Shown here one piece after another: positions 1-10,275 of a stretch of 64,000 nt of DNA. Origin of the DNA: Celoporthe dispersa (taxonomy: Eukaryota > Ascomycota > Sordariomycetes > Diaporthales > Cryphonectriaceae); NCBI GenBank assembly GCA_016584495.1, contig WAID01000003.1, forward strand, positions 1,736,001 through 1,800,000, read 5' to 3'. The notes under the pieces are model-generated. The model was not told the origin of the DNA, ran no database searches, and saw nothing but the letters and a program-made list of their open reading frames with translations. The position numbers and the translations under genes were made by a program. Numbering within the stretch: position 1 is the stretch's first letter; each line of letters opens with the position of its first letter.

Positions 1-833
1 AGTCCCGGACCGGGGTCATGAGGGCATCTTCCACCTCGTCATATTCTGTCGGTATCGTGAAGGGAGGTTGCTGTGGGGGTATGGAGGATGCTTCTGGAAG
101 GGGTGGGAGCTGGCCCTTGTCGGGCTTCGGCAGGACAGCGCGCGGTCGGCTTCTTAATGGTTCAATCGACTTCCTGTAGGTGGTGAACACATCGGGTATC
201 TCTTGGACGGGTGTCGAAACATCGCGGCTGGGCTAGTTAGTTGGTTTTCTTTTCTTTTTCCTTAAAAAAAAAACCACCAAAAAACCAGAGACGTGTTCTG
301 TCGGGGCAACCAAGTGTACTCACTCGTCCACATAGTACTTCTCGTCCGCCCAGAGCTCAAAGGTAGCGTCGTGCTCCTTGCAGACGGCAGAGACAGCCTT
401 CTGCTCCCTGCGCTCCTCGACGCCCTCCTCCTTGGTCATCCAGACAGCCCCGACCTTCTCCTGCTTTTGCGAAAATCTCGTGATCAGGTCTGCCACCACA
501 TCGCTCGGGTTCCCGACACGGAGCAGGAGCCCCGACCCGACGGACTCCAGCTTCTCCTTCAGGTCCCAGACGGACTGGGCAATGAACCTCGCCCGATGGG
601 GACCAGTCCGCCACACCTTGCATACCGTGCTCCTCGCCTCGGGATAGGGAGACGTGCCGCCGCCATCCTTGATGAAACCCGAGATCTCGATCTGCTGGGG
701 GGGAAAAGACATAGACAGGGAGCAAGTGCGTGAAGCCGTGGTCGCCCTGAGAGGCAAGACGGTGGAGTATGGGGTTGTCAGACAGGCGAAGGTCGTGGCG
801 CAGCACATAGATCAGGATGTTGGACCTGACCAT
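1..833 (-). CDS. cry-DASH: DASH-type cryptochrome/photolyase, N-terminal part
   Basis: Flavoprotein of the photolyase/cryptochrome family, DASH subgroup, acting in blue-light sensing or single-strand photorepair. The visible part is the N-terminal Rossmann photolyase domain. It opens with MVRSNILIYVLRHDLRL and continues through the family-typical LLPVYVF and IEISGFI blocks and a segment around WDLKEKLESVGSGL. Exon 1 is 833-324. A GTGAGT donor starts the intron (323-228, acceptor cccag), and exon 2 runs from 227 off the window edge with IPDVFTTYRKSIEPL, as expected after the first domain. The ATG at 833 fits the usual family start better than the in-frame ATG at 923. One odd point: the frame breaks at 697-707 (seven G then four A on the plus strand). 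Removing one base joins VYVF to PPQQIEISG. The FAD-binding domain lies outside the window. Confidence 0.88.
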
Positions 834-3800
834 GATGAACGGTGGTTGGCAGACGACGGAGCTCGCTCCCTCTTTCTCCCTCCCTTTGCTGGACCCGAGA
901 ACGAGGCACCGAGACAGTGCCAAAGGGATAACTCTCTTTCAGGTGTTTTTTTCTTCTTTTTTTTTTTTAAGCGCCAGTTCCAAATTGACAACGGGCTTTT
1001 CCCTTATCCTTTTTTTCTTTTATTTTTTTTCTTTCCTTTTCTTTTTCCTCCCTTGCAAGCAGTTCAGATGTGTTGCTCCTTGAAGAGACCTGAGACGTTG
1101 GGGCAGGATCGGGGGGAAGGGTCTCAGAATACTAGCTCGCGCGGCATGGAACAGACCAGGGCCGACAATTAATGTTGATCGTTGATCAGCAGCGGGCGAG
1201 ACCAGAGGACCTCGGAATGGAGAGCTGATGAAGAAGGTAGTTGTGGTCCCCAGTGGACGAGTGAATGTGTCATAGACTCGGAGTGCCCTTACGCCAACCG
1301 GGATGTAGCAATCAAGAGCAAGGTACCAGGCCCTTGGTCTTGTTCAAGCGCAAGCAGGCGTGTTATGGCGATAGAATATACTCACTCCATCAATGAGAGC
1401 CTGGCTCCTGCTGGGCAGAGATCGAGGCAAAAGAGACCTGAGCACACTCTGTCCGATCGTCTGGGGTGACAGGGAGAGGAGATGTCTCCAGGGAAGGAGG
1501 GGACGCCAGCAGGTGAGCAGAGCTATTGGGAGGAGAGACGATATCGTGGAAGCAAGGGCTGCGCTCTTGGCGGTTTGTGTGGGTGTGGGTAAATTGTGGG
1601 TGTAAGTGTGGATGTGTTTGTGTGTGTTTGTGTGGGAGAAAACTGAGGTGTGGGGGGGGGGAGGGAGGAGGGGTGCAGCAGTCAATATTACCCTGAGGCC
1701 AACTTGATGTAGAAGGAAGGCGGCAGGTACAGTGAGAGAGGGGGAAGTGAGTGAGTGAGTGGTGGGAAAGTGTGTCCCCCTGTTTGCCTGGTAAGCTGTG
1801 CACAAATTATCGAGGGTGCAGTCAGTACTACCACCACCAGAATACTACAGTGCTATGCTATGCTATGCTAGGGGGCGGTCCCCCCCCCCCTTCTGGAGCG
1901 AAGGGGCGCTGCAGCACCTCGACCGTTTGGGAAGAGTCGATGGGGTCAAGGTTTGGAAGGGGTTTAGCCAGAGCAGGATGATGGAAAGTGGTTGATGGGG
2001 TGGACCCTGAAGTGTGGCGAATAATTATGACGGACAACACGCGCTTGGCTAGGAACGTAATACTCTGTCGCGCGGCGCTGCAGTCTCGGGCATCGTCACC
2101 GGGTCTGCCTCGACCTCTCCTGCTGTACTACATGTACTATGTACAAGCTTACAGCGCATAGTCACCTGGGGCGGCAACATCAGCCCGCATACACCAACGC
2201 ATCATTCACCCGAGAGAGGAGAGAGAGTGTGTGTGTGTGAGTGTGTGAGAGGGCTGGCTGGCCGGCTGGCCTCTGGGAGGATTCATGAGGCGGTGATGAC
2301 GAGATCGAGGCTTACTACGGGATAAAACCATGGTAGTACGAGGTGTGGTACCGACTACCAACCAGACTGGGAAGGGAGGGGGGTGGATGGGATGGGAGGC
2401 GGTAAGGATACCGAGCTGTGGCCACGATCAGTACCAAAAGAAGGATGAAGAGATTCAAGTCCTATGTAGTACGATCATTGGAGATCGGGCCTAGGTGGTT
2501 TGGTTGGTGGCCTAGGTCAGCTACAAGGCTGTGGTATTTTGTCACGAGGGCCTCGACACAAGATTGTACAACCACAAAAGATGCATCATGACAGGATCTA
2601 GTTCGGGGTTGTGAGCGACGAGGCTTGACCGATATGTAATTGTTCCTGCTGAAGAGGAGAGAAAAGAGAAAAGAGGCGGAAAATTGAAAATCTCGCCCTC
2701 TGTACGATCATGGCGTTCCCTTTGACCCGAAGTGGCTGGACAGGGAGAGGGAGTCGAGGAGGTGGGGAGAGCGAGAGGAGGGAGAGAAAGGGAGACAGCT
2801 GCAGAGTTTTTATCCATTGGGGAGAGAAGAAAAAAAAACGGAAGGGCGGCGAGGAAAGGGAAGGTGAGAAAGGAACGGAGCATCGTGTCCTCGTCGATCC
2901 TGGTCAGCAGTTCGTTCCACCGCGAGTTTCTCGATGCCAAGTCCACATAGGCGTCCTGGAGATCGAGAAAACCTCCGCTAAAAGCCCTGTGTGGAGGCTG
3001 CGGGAGGTCCCACCTGGGTTCATGCAGGGCCCCTGTCCCGTACCACCACCACATCACGACTGCTAGCCGCGGTGATGAATTATCCTGAGAAATCTGATAT
3101 CTGACATCAGTCCTCGACACTCCTCTACTACCTTGCGTACCAGGCTCCGATCGTATCATGTAGCCGGCGTGGGGCTGCACAGTGGTGTGGCACCACAGCT
3201 GCCCAACAGTCTCTCTCTCTCTCTCTCACTCACTCACTCACTCACTTTCTCTTTTTTTTTTTTTTTTTAATTCCATCTTTCTCTTTTCCTTTTGGAGGAT
3301 ATCGACACCGGTAAATCCACCACCACGCGCATACTTGCGCCGTAGTAATTAGTACATAGCACTACCACAGCGGTTCTAGTTCTGATTCTCACCCCTTGTC
3401 TGCATCGACCCGCCCTGGATCGATCTCGCAGATAACCCAAGACATGCTTTTTTTCCCCCCTTTTTCCCCCTCTTGGTAGCCATACTTCTCTGCTCATTGG
3501 AGCCAAGAACCCTGGATCTCAAAGAGGGAAAAAAATTACCCAGAACCCCTGTACATGTGTGCCCTTGGTAACATATCAGATTTTGCGCAATCCATGTCCT
3601 TCTCGTCCCTCGGGCCCCCTTCGGTCGTCTGCGAATACTACCCTCCAGTCAGTCACCGTGTCGCTTTGCTTTTTCCTAGGCTGCATTAGGGCCCTGAAAA
3701 GCTGACGGGCTGCCGAACTCCGAAGGCCTTCGCATCGCCAGCCACGAGGCATACCCTTAATATACTTACTATGGGTAGTGGGAGGTACGTCACAGGGCCG

Positions 3801-5200
3801 AGAGAGAGGAGGGGGCCGAGATGAGTTTTAAGCCGACGCTCACGATCTCGCGGATTTTGATCTCACGACAGTCTACTTCTCTCTCTCTCTCTCTATCTTT
3901 CTCTCTCTGTCTTTACGTCAGCGTCCCTCCTCCTCCTCCTCCAGACGTCGGTCGTCCATCGTCATCGTTCTCATGGTGCGGTGACACAACTTGCTCTGTG
4001 CGTCAGACCTAAATTTTATCCCACGGAGGAATGGCCACCGAGAAGAGGTCTACGAGACGCCTTCTTCACAAAATATCCGTCATAAGGTTGCACAGATCAC
4101 TATAGGATTTAACTTTTGTGCAAGAAAAAATGCGACCACTCCTTTCCGCACATGATGCGGCCTGTCTGTGTCCCACTTGTTGGGTTGAGGATGGGGTCAG
4201 AACCTTAATTGTCACACGTCTAACCCGGGGTTAATGAATACAGTCACCTAGACTAGGACTCATTGCGAGAGAAAGAAGAGGCGGATAGGAAAAAGAAGAA
4301 AAGAAAAAGCAGATTCCAAGGAAAAAGACAGGAAGAGGGGAGGGGTGTAGGGGAACTAGACAGGCATCATGATAAGGTGCGCTCAACTACTACTGAGTAC
4401 CTTGCGTACTACTGCACGTACATAGATAGTAGCATAACCTCGGCCTTGATGTGCACTCGAATCCTGCCCACCCCCACAATTCAAGGTTGCTTGGCAGGGT
4501 CCAAATCCAAGGTTCCGGTTTAATAGTCCCTCCAAATAATAGGATGGTCCGCAGGCTACCCTCTCCCAGTGGAGCCCCCGCAGCCCAGACGATCATGATG
4601 ACCACCACAGATCGTACTCAGCAGGTCGTCGTCGGTGGGCAGAGGTTTGCCTTGGTTCACGTCTCTTGGAGGCCGATAGTATCACGCTGCGTCATTACCC
4701 TACGCATCCTTCTTCAAAGACCTCTTGTATCTGGAGGCATCGAGAAGACACCGCGGAATCCCCTTCCCCCCCTGACATGCTGACTTCCTAGTGCTCACGG
4801 TCTGCAAAGATCCACCCACTTCGGGTTTTCCGCATCGCAGACTAGTGGCTGCTAATGCCCACAGACCTGAGGTTCAACTGGATCCTCCATGCAGATGATA
4901 TGGACTAGAGTAAAAAGGCAAAGGAGAGAAGAAAGGAAGAGGGGGGGGGGACATCTCACCTTCGATTTGTTCCTGCCTGTTTGATAATGTTGACAGCGCG
5001 GTTCTACCAAACAAATATCGTTGCAGAGTCTGGGCCTCCTCCCCCTCTGTAGCCATTCTCACTAATATCTCCGCCCGAAAGACCGGCGTTTCCGGACAAT
5101 CCCCTTCTTCTTCCTTTTTCCGCTCTCCCCCCCCCCCGACACACACACACATTCATTCTTTTTCCTATCATCTCCCCTCCCCTCTTTTATTTTTCCCTAT
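834..5200. other. Gene-free stretch with low-complexity tracts
   Basis: No convincing gene. Open frames here (for example minus 1344-1805 and 2542-3180) are driven by simple sequence and show no family motif. Visible structure: pyrimidine-rich tract 942-1056, GT-rich tract about 1575-1660, GA/GT tract about 2215-2255, CT/CACT/poly-T tract 3209-3270, CT tract with CTC triplets 3873-3945, and a pyrimidine-rich run at 5150-5220. Part of this may be the promoter of the cryptochrome gene that starts at 833 on the minus strand. Confidence 0.6.
3209..3270. repeat. CT / CACT / poly-T simple repeat
   Basis: A run of CT dinucleotides passes into CACT tetranucleotides and then into a long T run. It is a plain microsatellite with no coding signal. 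Confidence 0.8.
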
Positions 5201-6049
5201 TTCTTCTATTCATCCAGATCTCGGGCGCAATCGCACGACATGGCTGACGTTGAGGACTACGCAAAACCTGTCAACCCGGGCGTGCCTATGGAGTAGTCAT
5301 GACGGCAATCCAGGGTGCAGCAGGGCGTATAACAAGTCAGGTGACGTGTCTTAGGCCTATTCAGAAGGGCTCAGGATGAACAGACGGTGAAGAGGCGTTA
5401 CTATATCCTCCTAGCTGTCCAGAAAGACCAGCGGGCATCCACGTTCGAGTAGATGCGATAGGCCTTGAGGGCGAGGGCCGAGATGCTGAAGGGGTAATCT
5501 GAGGGTGGGGGAGAGTGAGGCTTTGCGTGATCACAGATGTGCACACCTATGAATGCGGGTAGACTTCCGCCCTGTACGTTCTGAGAAGAGATGGTTGAAT
5601 CTTGAGAATTTTTGTGGCAGCAAGCTCGTCGTCAAGCCGAAGCTCTCCTCCCCTCTCTATCCTCTCCTTCATCCTCCCTGCCATCCAAGATCCTTGAGTT
5701 TCTTCTGCCGATGTCTATGTTCGTCGCTGCCGCCTGAGACGTCGGTGAATGCCTTCCTCATGCTTCAACTTTTCCGCCCAGAACCTGGCAAGTGCTAGGT
5801 TCCTAATGGCAATCAAGGATTGCACCACACATGAAGTCTCGCAAGGTGAACGGGGCAATGAAGAGATGCCAGTTAATTCGAGAGAGTATAGAGTGTGTGA
5901 TGAAGGTGAGGAGGAGAGAGGAAAGCCAGCTAGCGTTCAACAGTGTGCGAGTCCGACCGCCTACGCAGCTACATAGGCCACCACCGCTTCCAGGCAGCTG
6001 GGAGTGGCCACTCCTTTTAGCTGTAGCATAAATAGCCCTTCTTTTCTCA
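5201..6049. other. Coding-like scraps, unassigned
   Basis: After a pyrimidine-rich leader typical of fungal promoters, an ATG at 5240 opens an 18-codon frame (MADVEDYAKPVNPGVPME) that ends in TAG. On the opposite strand, about 5505-5410, a short protein-like run (SISALALKAYRIYSN) reads to a stop. Neither could be tied to a family. They may be remnants like those further right. No intact gene is seen. Confidence 0.35.
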
Positions 6050-6795
6050 AGTAAGTAATGAGGGTCCAAGGGTTTTCACCAGCTCCAACATGATCATCCC
6101 CCTAGACATGATAGTGCCCATTTTGAGCAAAACCTCAGCCCATATTGAGGGAACCGATGGCAATCTCTGGCAGCCGAATGAGCTCGAGACCGCAGACTTG
6201 CTGCCTCCTGCAGTCTCGCGGCAGCAGCAGTAGCAGTCGATGCGTAGCGTTCCTCGACGACCTTGCATCGTCGGCCTGGGTGGCCGCTGCGCCCTCCTCC
6301 CTTGTGGCAGCCAGCTCGTCTCCATCTGCACCACCAACAGAGAGGCCGGCCTGTGAAGAGACAGGGAATTATTGGATGCGCTGCATAAAGAACAAGGGGA
6401 AAAAACAGAGAGCAGAGAGCAGTGGGGCAGGTGGCTGCCACCAAGCTCGGATCAGTGACTCGCTGGCCCTCGCACAGGATCACTTCACGCCCTCGTGTCT
6501 GCTCCCCCCTCTCGATAGCCTCCAGCCCTTCCGCCTATTCCCACCGGCTCTTTGACAGATTTTCGATATCGATAATCTGGATATAGATATTGGTACCGTG
6601 GCGAGTCTCCTTAACAGTTGGTGCGGCGACGCCCCCGGCTGGGCAAATCGTGGGGATCTTGGCTGCGTCTCGTAGGCCTGGCGTGGCCAGGCCAGAGGCG
6701 AGAAGACGCGTCTTGGCGGTCATGACCCACGAGTTGAGGGGCGGTGGAGGGTTTCGGGAGGAGACGAGCCGGCGAATGTCTCTGTTAATAAAGAT
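6050..6795 (-). pseudogene. RMI1-like pseudogene (RecQ-mediated genome instability protein 1)
   Basis: Relic of RMI1, the OB-fold partner of the RecQ helicase-topoisomerase III complex that dissolves recombination intermediates. The minus strand gives, in order, RNPPPPLNSW and AKTRLLASGLATPGL (N-terminal helical region), then IQIIDIENLSKSRWE followed by AEGLEAIERGEQTRGREVI, then THRL..QQVCGLELIRLPEIAIG and VLLKMGTIMSRGMIMLE (OB-fold strands). This order and spacing match the RMI1 family. Lesions: a TAG at 6537-6535 where the family has a Gln codon, at least two frame changes after IAIGSLNMG and near the end, and disordered sequence around 6360-6480 that may be an old intron. The 5' end stops near the minisatellite at 6827. 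Family assignment is by motif memory, not alignment. Confidence 0.72.
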
Positions 6796-6826
6796 ATAAA
6801 AAAAAAAAGAGGGGGGGCAGTTTCGT

Positions 6827-7220
6827 CGCGACCAGCGAGACCAGCGAGACCAGCGAGACCAGCATACCTCGACCAGCAAGACCAGCTCTACCAGCACATC
6901 TCGACCAGCTCTACCAGCATACCGAGACCAGCGAGACCAGCGAGACCAGCTCTACCAGCACATCTCGACCAGCTCTACCAGCATACCTCGACCAGCGAGA
7001 CCAGCTCGACCAGCTCTACCAGCATATCTCGACCAGCGAGACCAGCGAGACCAGCTCTACCAGCATACCGAGACCAGCGAGACCAGCGAGACCAGCACAT
7101 CTCGACCAGCTCTACCAGCATACCTCGACTAGCGAGACCAGCGAGACCAGCTCTACCAGCATACCGAGACCAGCAAGGCCAGCTCGATCAGCTCTACCAG
7201 CATACCGAGACCAGCGCGAC
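6827..7220. repeat. Minisatellite of 9-bp units (core ACCAGC)
   Basis: About 390 bp made of some 44 head-to-tail 9-bp units of the form N2-3 ACCAGC, with three main variants: GAGACCAGC, CTCGACCAGC-like and CTCTACCAGCA-like. The variants are arranged in longer blocks, for example alternating gagaccagc doublets and ctctaccagcata segments. There are no unique spacers, so it is not a CRISPR array. The array abuts the 5' end of the RMI1 relic. On the minus strand it reads as a WSRWSRWSR-type repeat for a few dozen residues, with no sign that it is used. Confidence 0.93.
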
Positions 7221-7854
7221 TAGTCCCCTGGTAATACACCTCTGAGCTCTTGGGAAGGTATATTAGCAGCAGCCACCTTGGTCTGCCTGCTTTGCCGCCT
7301 CCGGTGGGACCAGCGGAACCCGCAAAACTCATCGGCCTCCCATAATGAGTTAAGCTGTGAAGAGGAATCAGCGAGAGTCGACAGTGTTGAGGGGCAGGAC
7401 TTACCAGAGTCTATGTGCTCGCACCATGAGCTTGATCATATACCTGGACATGACCCGGCCGTCCTCTTAAGCTCCTGGTGCTCTTCCTCTCCCTGCCCTG
7501 CTCTGAGCTTCCACCCATGGCTCTGGTCCTGGGCCTCGCGGTAAATGAATTGGACCTCATCTATAATCAAACATGTCAGTCGTGCCCACCTCGTACTGCA
7601 TCAGCGCTCGTTCGACATCTCGTTCAAGGTCTTACCGAAATGCTTAGCGTCCTTTTTTTTTCTCTCTTTTCTTTTCTTGTTGCTGGTCTAGAGGGAAAGA
7701 AAAGAAAAGAAACGTCAGTAGTCTAATCTACGTATTCAGGCAAATCCAGCCGTGCTGTTGTCAGAGCTCACCTAAAACCAAGAGAGCTTCACGCTCCAGG
7801 GAACCCCAGGAACGAGGTGTCGAGACCAGCCCGACAGCCCCCCCTGGGGAATTA
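7221..7854. other. No recognisable gene
   Basis: Nothing assignable. The plus-strand frames at 7278-7726 have no family motif. A pyrimidine/purine inverted pair sits at about 7650-7710 (ttttctctctttt followed by gaaaagaaaagaa). Confidence 0.5.
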
Positions 7855-8310
7855 ACGGGGAAGAGGAAAGTCCTGCAAGGAGTCAGCATAAAATTCGATC
7901 CTCCAGGTGTGTGTAGACTTGGATATACCTCTTCCGTTGAAATCCTCATCTGCGATCTTGCCCTGGGTGATGGCCAGGCGGATCTTTCTCTGGAGACAGC
8001 CCCCCTCATGTTTCTTGGTGTTTGCGAGGATGGTGGCGTGACCCTCCTGGGGCTGGCCTTGGAGCTCGGATACCAGACAAGCTTTGGCCGCAGCCTCATC
8101 CTTCAGTTGATGGCACTCCTCGCACGGAAGGTTCGAGTCTTCGGATTGCTGTAAGCTTGCGGCCTGCGCACGATCCAAGTCATCAATCTCGCTTCAGAGC
8201 TCAATGATGAGATCTTCATGTCCCCTAGCATTCGCTTCAGATTCGAGAAGCAGCCGCGACCTGATGGGAGCAGTCGTTTCCCCCTCTCGCGTACTTCCTC
8301 TTCCAGTGTA
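7855..8310 (-). pseudogene. Fragment of a coiled-coil protein
   Basis: The minus strand reads as an acidic, heptad-like segment: LLLESEANARGHEDLIIEL, then an in-frame TGA, then SEIDDLDRAQAASLQQSED, a CEEC pair, and a Lys/Glu-rich helix ending near GKIADEDFNGR. The upstream part needs a frame change at about 8270. Composition suggests a broken coiled-coil gene. No family could be named. Confidence 0.4.
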
Positions 8311-8397
8311 CGAGGGCAGTGACTCACTGACCCTAGGCTGTGCACGGTCCAGCCAGACAGCAGCCTGCTTCTAGATAGCCTCAGCCAGATTAGCTGG

Positions 8398-8425
8398 CTT
8401 CCTTTCTTTCTTTCTTTCTTTCCTT
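8398..8425. repeat. TTTC tetranucleotide repeat
   Basis: Short microsatellite of TTTC units (CTTTC phase), about five copies. Confidence 0.75.
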
Positions 8426-8613
8426 CTGTAGCGTTCATTTGAGTTCAGTTGCCCTCATACATCCAGAGCCTCGATTCACGGCTGCACATCTTCGCGAGAA
8501 GGCGGTAGCCTCCCATAGTTCGCCAACGTACTCGTCCAGTCCAGGGCGGAACAGGTGCTGTAGTCCGGGTAGTTGAGCCGTCCAGGGCCTCTCATAGCAA
8601 ATAGTCCGGACTA

Positions 8614-8706
8614 TTGAAGAAGAAAAAAAAAGAAGAAGAAGAAGAAGATGATGATGATGATGATGATGACGATGATGACGATGACGATGACGGTGGTGAT
8701 GATGAA
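8614..8706 (+). repeat. GAA/GAT trinucleotide repeat
   Basis: GAA triplets pass into about 20 GAT/GAC triplets. In the plus frame this spells a Glu run then an Asp run inside an 87-codon open frame (8614-8877). That frame has no other protein-like content, so I treat it as a microsatellite and not a gene. Confidence 0.75.
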
Positions 8707-8716
8707 AATAATACTG

Positions 8717-9475
8717 CTACTGATGTTGCTCATCTTCGATATCGTAGCAAATGGGTCTGCTCGGAAATGAGGATCCTCTGGCATGGTGGTTCTGGGCGGG
8801 TGGGTGATCGTGCTCGTGCTGAAGCCTTTCGCATCCTTTTACCAACACCGAGTAACCCATTCTTGACTGTAAAGTAAGGAATACTTTCGAGGTCCTGTTT
8901 TTCGCTCTTGTATCGCCCAATGAACGGTGCGCTTTCTGAGGCCCTGTGGTGTGGCCGCCCCCGTCTTTTAGGGCGGCGGCGGCGAGACCGACGAGAATAT
9001 CTGACTTGGTATCGTCGTAGTCTCCATCATCACGCCGTGGGGGCTGCTTCTGGCGCGCCCAGCGTTCTTCTTCCTCGTTGAAGAAGTTCCAGTGGTGCAC
9101 ATGCCGGTAACAAAAATCTCTGCCCCTTCCCTTTCCTCGCTCCAGCGGAGGACGGGGCAGGCCTGGACTGATACGGGCCGTGTGGGTACACTCTCTGAAA
9201 ACAAGGAGTGAATATTTGAATCCTCCTCCCAGAGCTCCCGCAGCCCGCCGACATTCTCATCTTCAGACCTGGATGACAACGGAGGCGCCGACTCCCAGCC
9301 AGGACGTGCTCCAAGAAATTCATCTTGGGGTCGAAAGGTCGGGTCTCTAACTTGAGGTGTGCCCGCACCGCCGTTCTCTGGCCTTGCAGGCTTCGACATG
9401 TTAAGAGGTATCTTCATAGACCCCAAGACCCCTTTATTAGGCTTCGGGCCCAGAGCCAAAGGTGCAGACACAGCA
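8717..9475 (-). pseudogene. Unassigned coding relic (two frames)
   Basis: Two minus-strand frames together look like one broken coding stretch. 9471-9090 gives a Pro/Glu-rich segment with NKGVLGSMKIPLNMSKPAR and ELWEEDSNIHSLFSES. The neighbouring frame then continues from about 9100 with HHWNFFNEEEERWARQK and an Asp-rich stretch. Composition is protein-like but I recognise no domain. It lies between the coiled-coil fragment and the Cys-rich fragment, all on the same strand. Confidence 0.35.
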
Positions 9476-9759
9476 CCAGCGGCGGCGCCGGAGAAGGGGA
9501 AGAGGAGAAGAAGATGATAATGATGATAATGATGCCGGTAACCCTTGTCTTCAGTCAGCTATGCACGAAGTTGAGTTCATGGCTGCTCTGCTCACAAGGT
9601 AACCGCCTTTTCATGAAGCTCTCGCGGCTGGCCGGTCCACAAGAGGAGCGACGGCACCGCCGTCCTGCGAGGCGTCAGTATGCGATCCAATCCTCGAGGC
9701 TGCGTAAACTAGACATACCTCCTCCATGCCCATCCTGGGGCAGGCCAAGCTCGCCGCGC

Positions 9760-10275
9760 GGCGGCGAGCGATTGACCAGACCGGCCAGCCTTCACGGACC
9801 CGCCGTCTCCAGATCGAGCCAGCCGATACTCGAGCCCACCAGTTGCCAGCTGATATGATCAAGACTGACAGGTCTGAAAAGGGCTTTGAGCTCGAACCCG
9901 CACTTCTTGTTCTCACAGACCCAGCCTTGCCAGTGCTTTCGGCGGCTGCAGCAGCAGCACTTGGGGCAGACCATGCCAGTGAACTGGCCCTTTTCGGTGC
10001 CATACATGGCGTTATCCGCATTGGGGAGAGCTCCAGTGAGCCCCATCGCCTGCGGTGGGTCCCCAGGCGGACAGCTCAAGCGAACCTGCGCGAGGCCTTG
10101 CCAGCCTGGCCAGCACTGTTGCCAGAGGAACTGCCAATATATGCCCTAGTACTGCTGCTGCTGCTGTGCTCCATGCCTTCGTCTACTTCGTCGTCGCTCG
10201 GCGACACAATGTGCTTGCTTGGGCCTTTGCTGGGGCAGGCGGCGGCTCGACTCACTATGCCACGACTTCTTAGCC
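9760..10275 (-). pseudogene. Cys-rich module resembling fungal AlkB-like dioxygenases, broken
   Basis: The minus strand reads GQFTGMVCPKCCCCSRRKHW, then a tryptophan-rich link and a second pair, CENKKCGFE. This is a CxxC...CxxxxC zinc-ribbon-like module of the type found before the 2OG-Fe(II) oxygenase domain in fungal AlkB-like proteins. Upstream in another frame is an acidic linker (KHIVSPSDDEVDEGME) joined by a frame change at about 10090. Downstream the frame ends in TGA at about 9793. A possible intron (GTATGT...GCAG, about 9719-9667) follows. No oxygenase domain is seen. The family link is from memory and only this module supports it. Confidence 0.45.

Noticed and set aside
1344..1805. 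153-codon minus frame rich in His/Thr/Pro
   Set aside because: Produced by a CA/GT microsatellite. No motif, and the overlapping frames are equally open.
2542..3180. 212-codon minus frame
   Set aside because: No recognisable domain, part of it spans simple sequence, and no splice or start context supports it.
6535..6897. 120-codon minus frame including Trp-Ser-Arg repeats
   Set aside because: The first part is the translated minisatellite and the rest is the RMI1 relic; it is not one gene.
6827..7220. CRISPR-like array
   Set aside because: Units are contiguous 9-mers with no unique spacers, and the genome is eukaryotic.
8614..8877. 87-codon plus frame with Glu and Asp runs
   Set aside because: Microsatellite translation; no signal peptide or other protein-like part.
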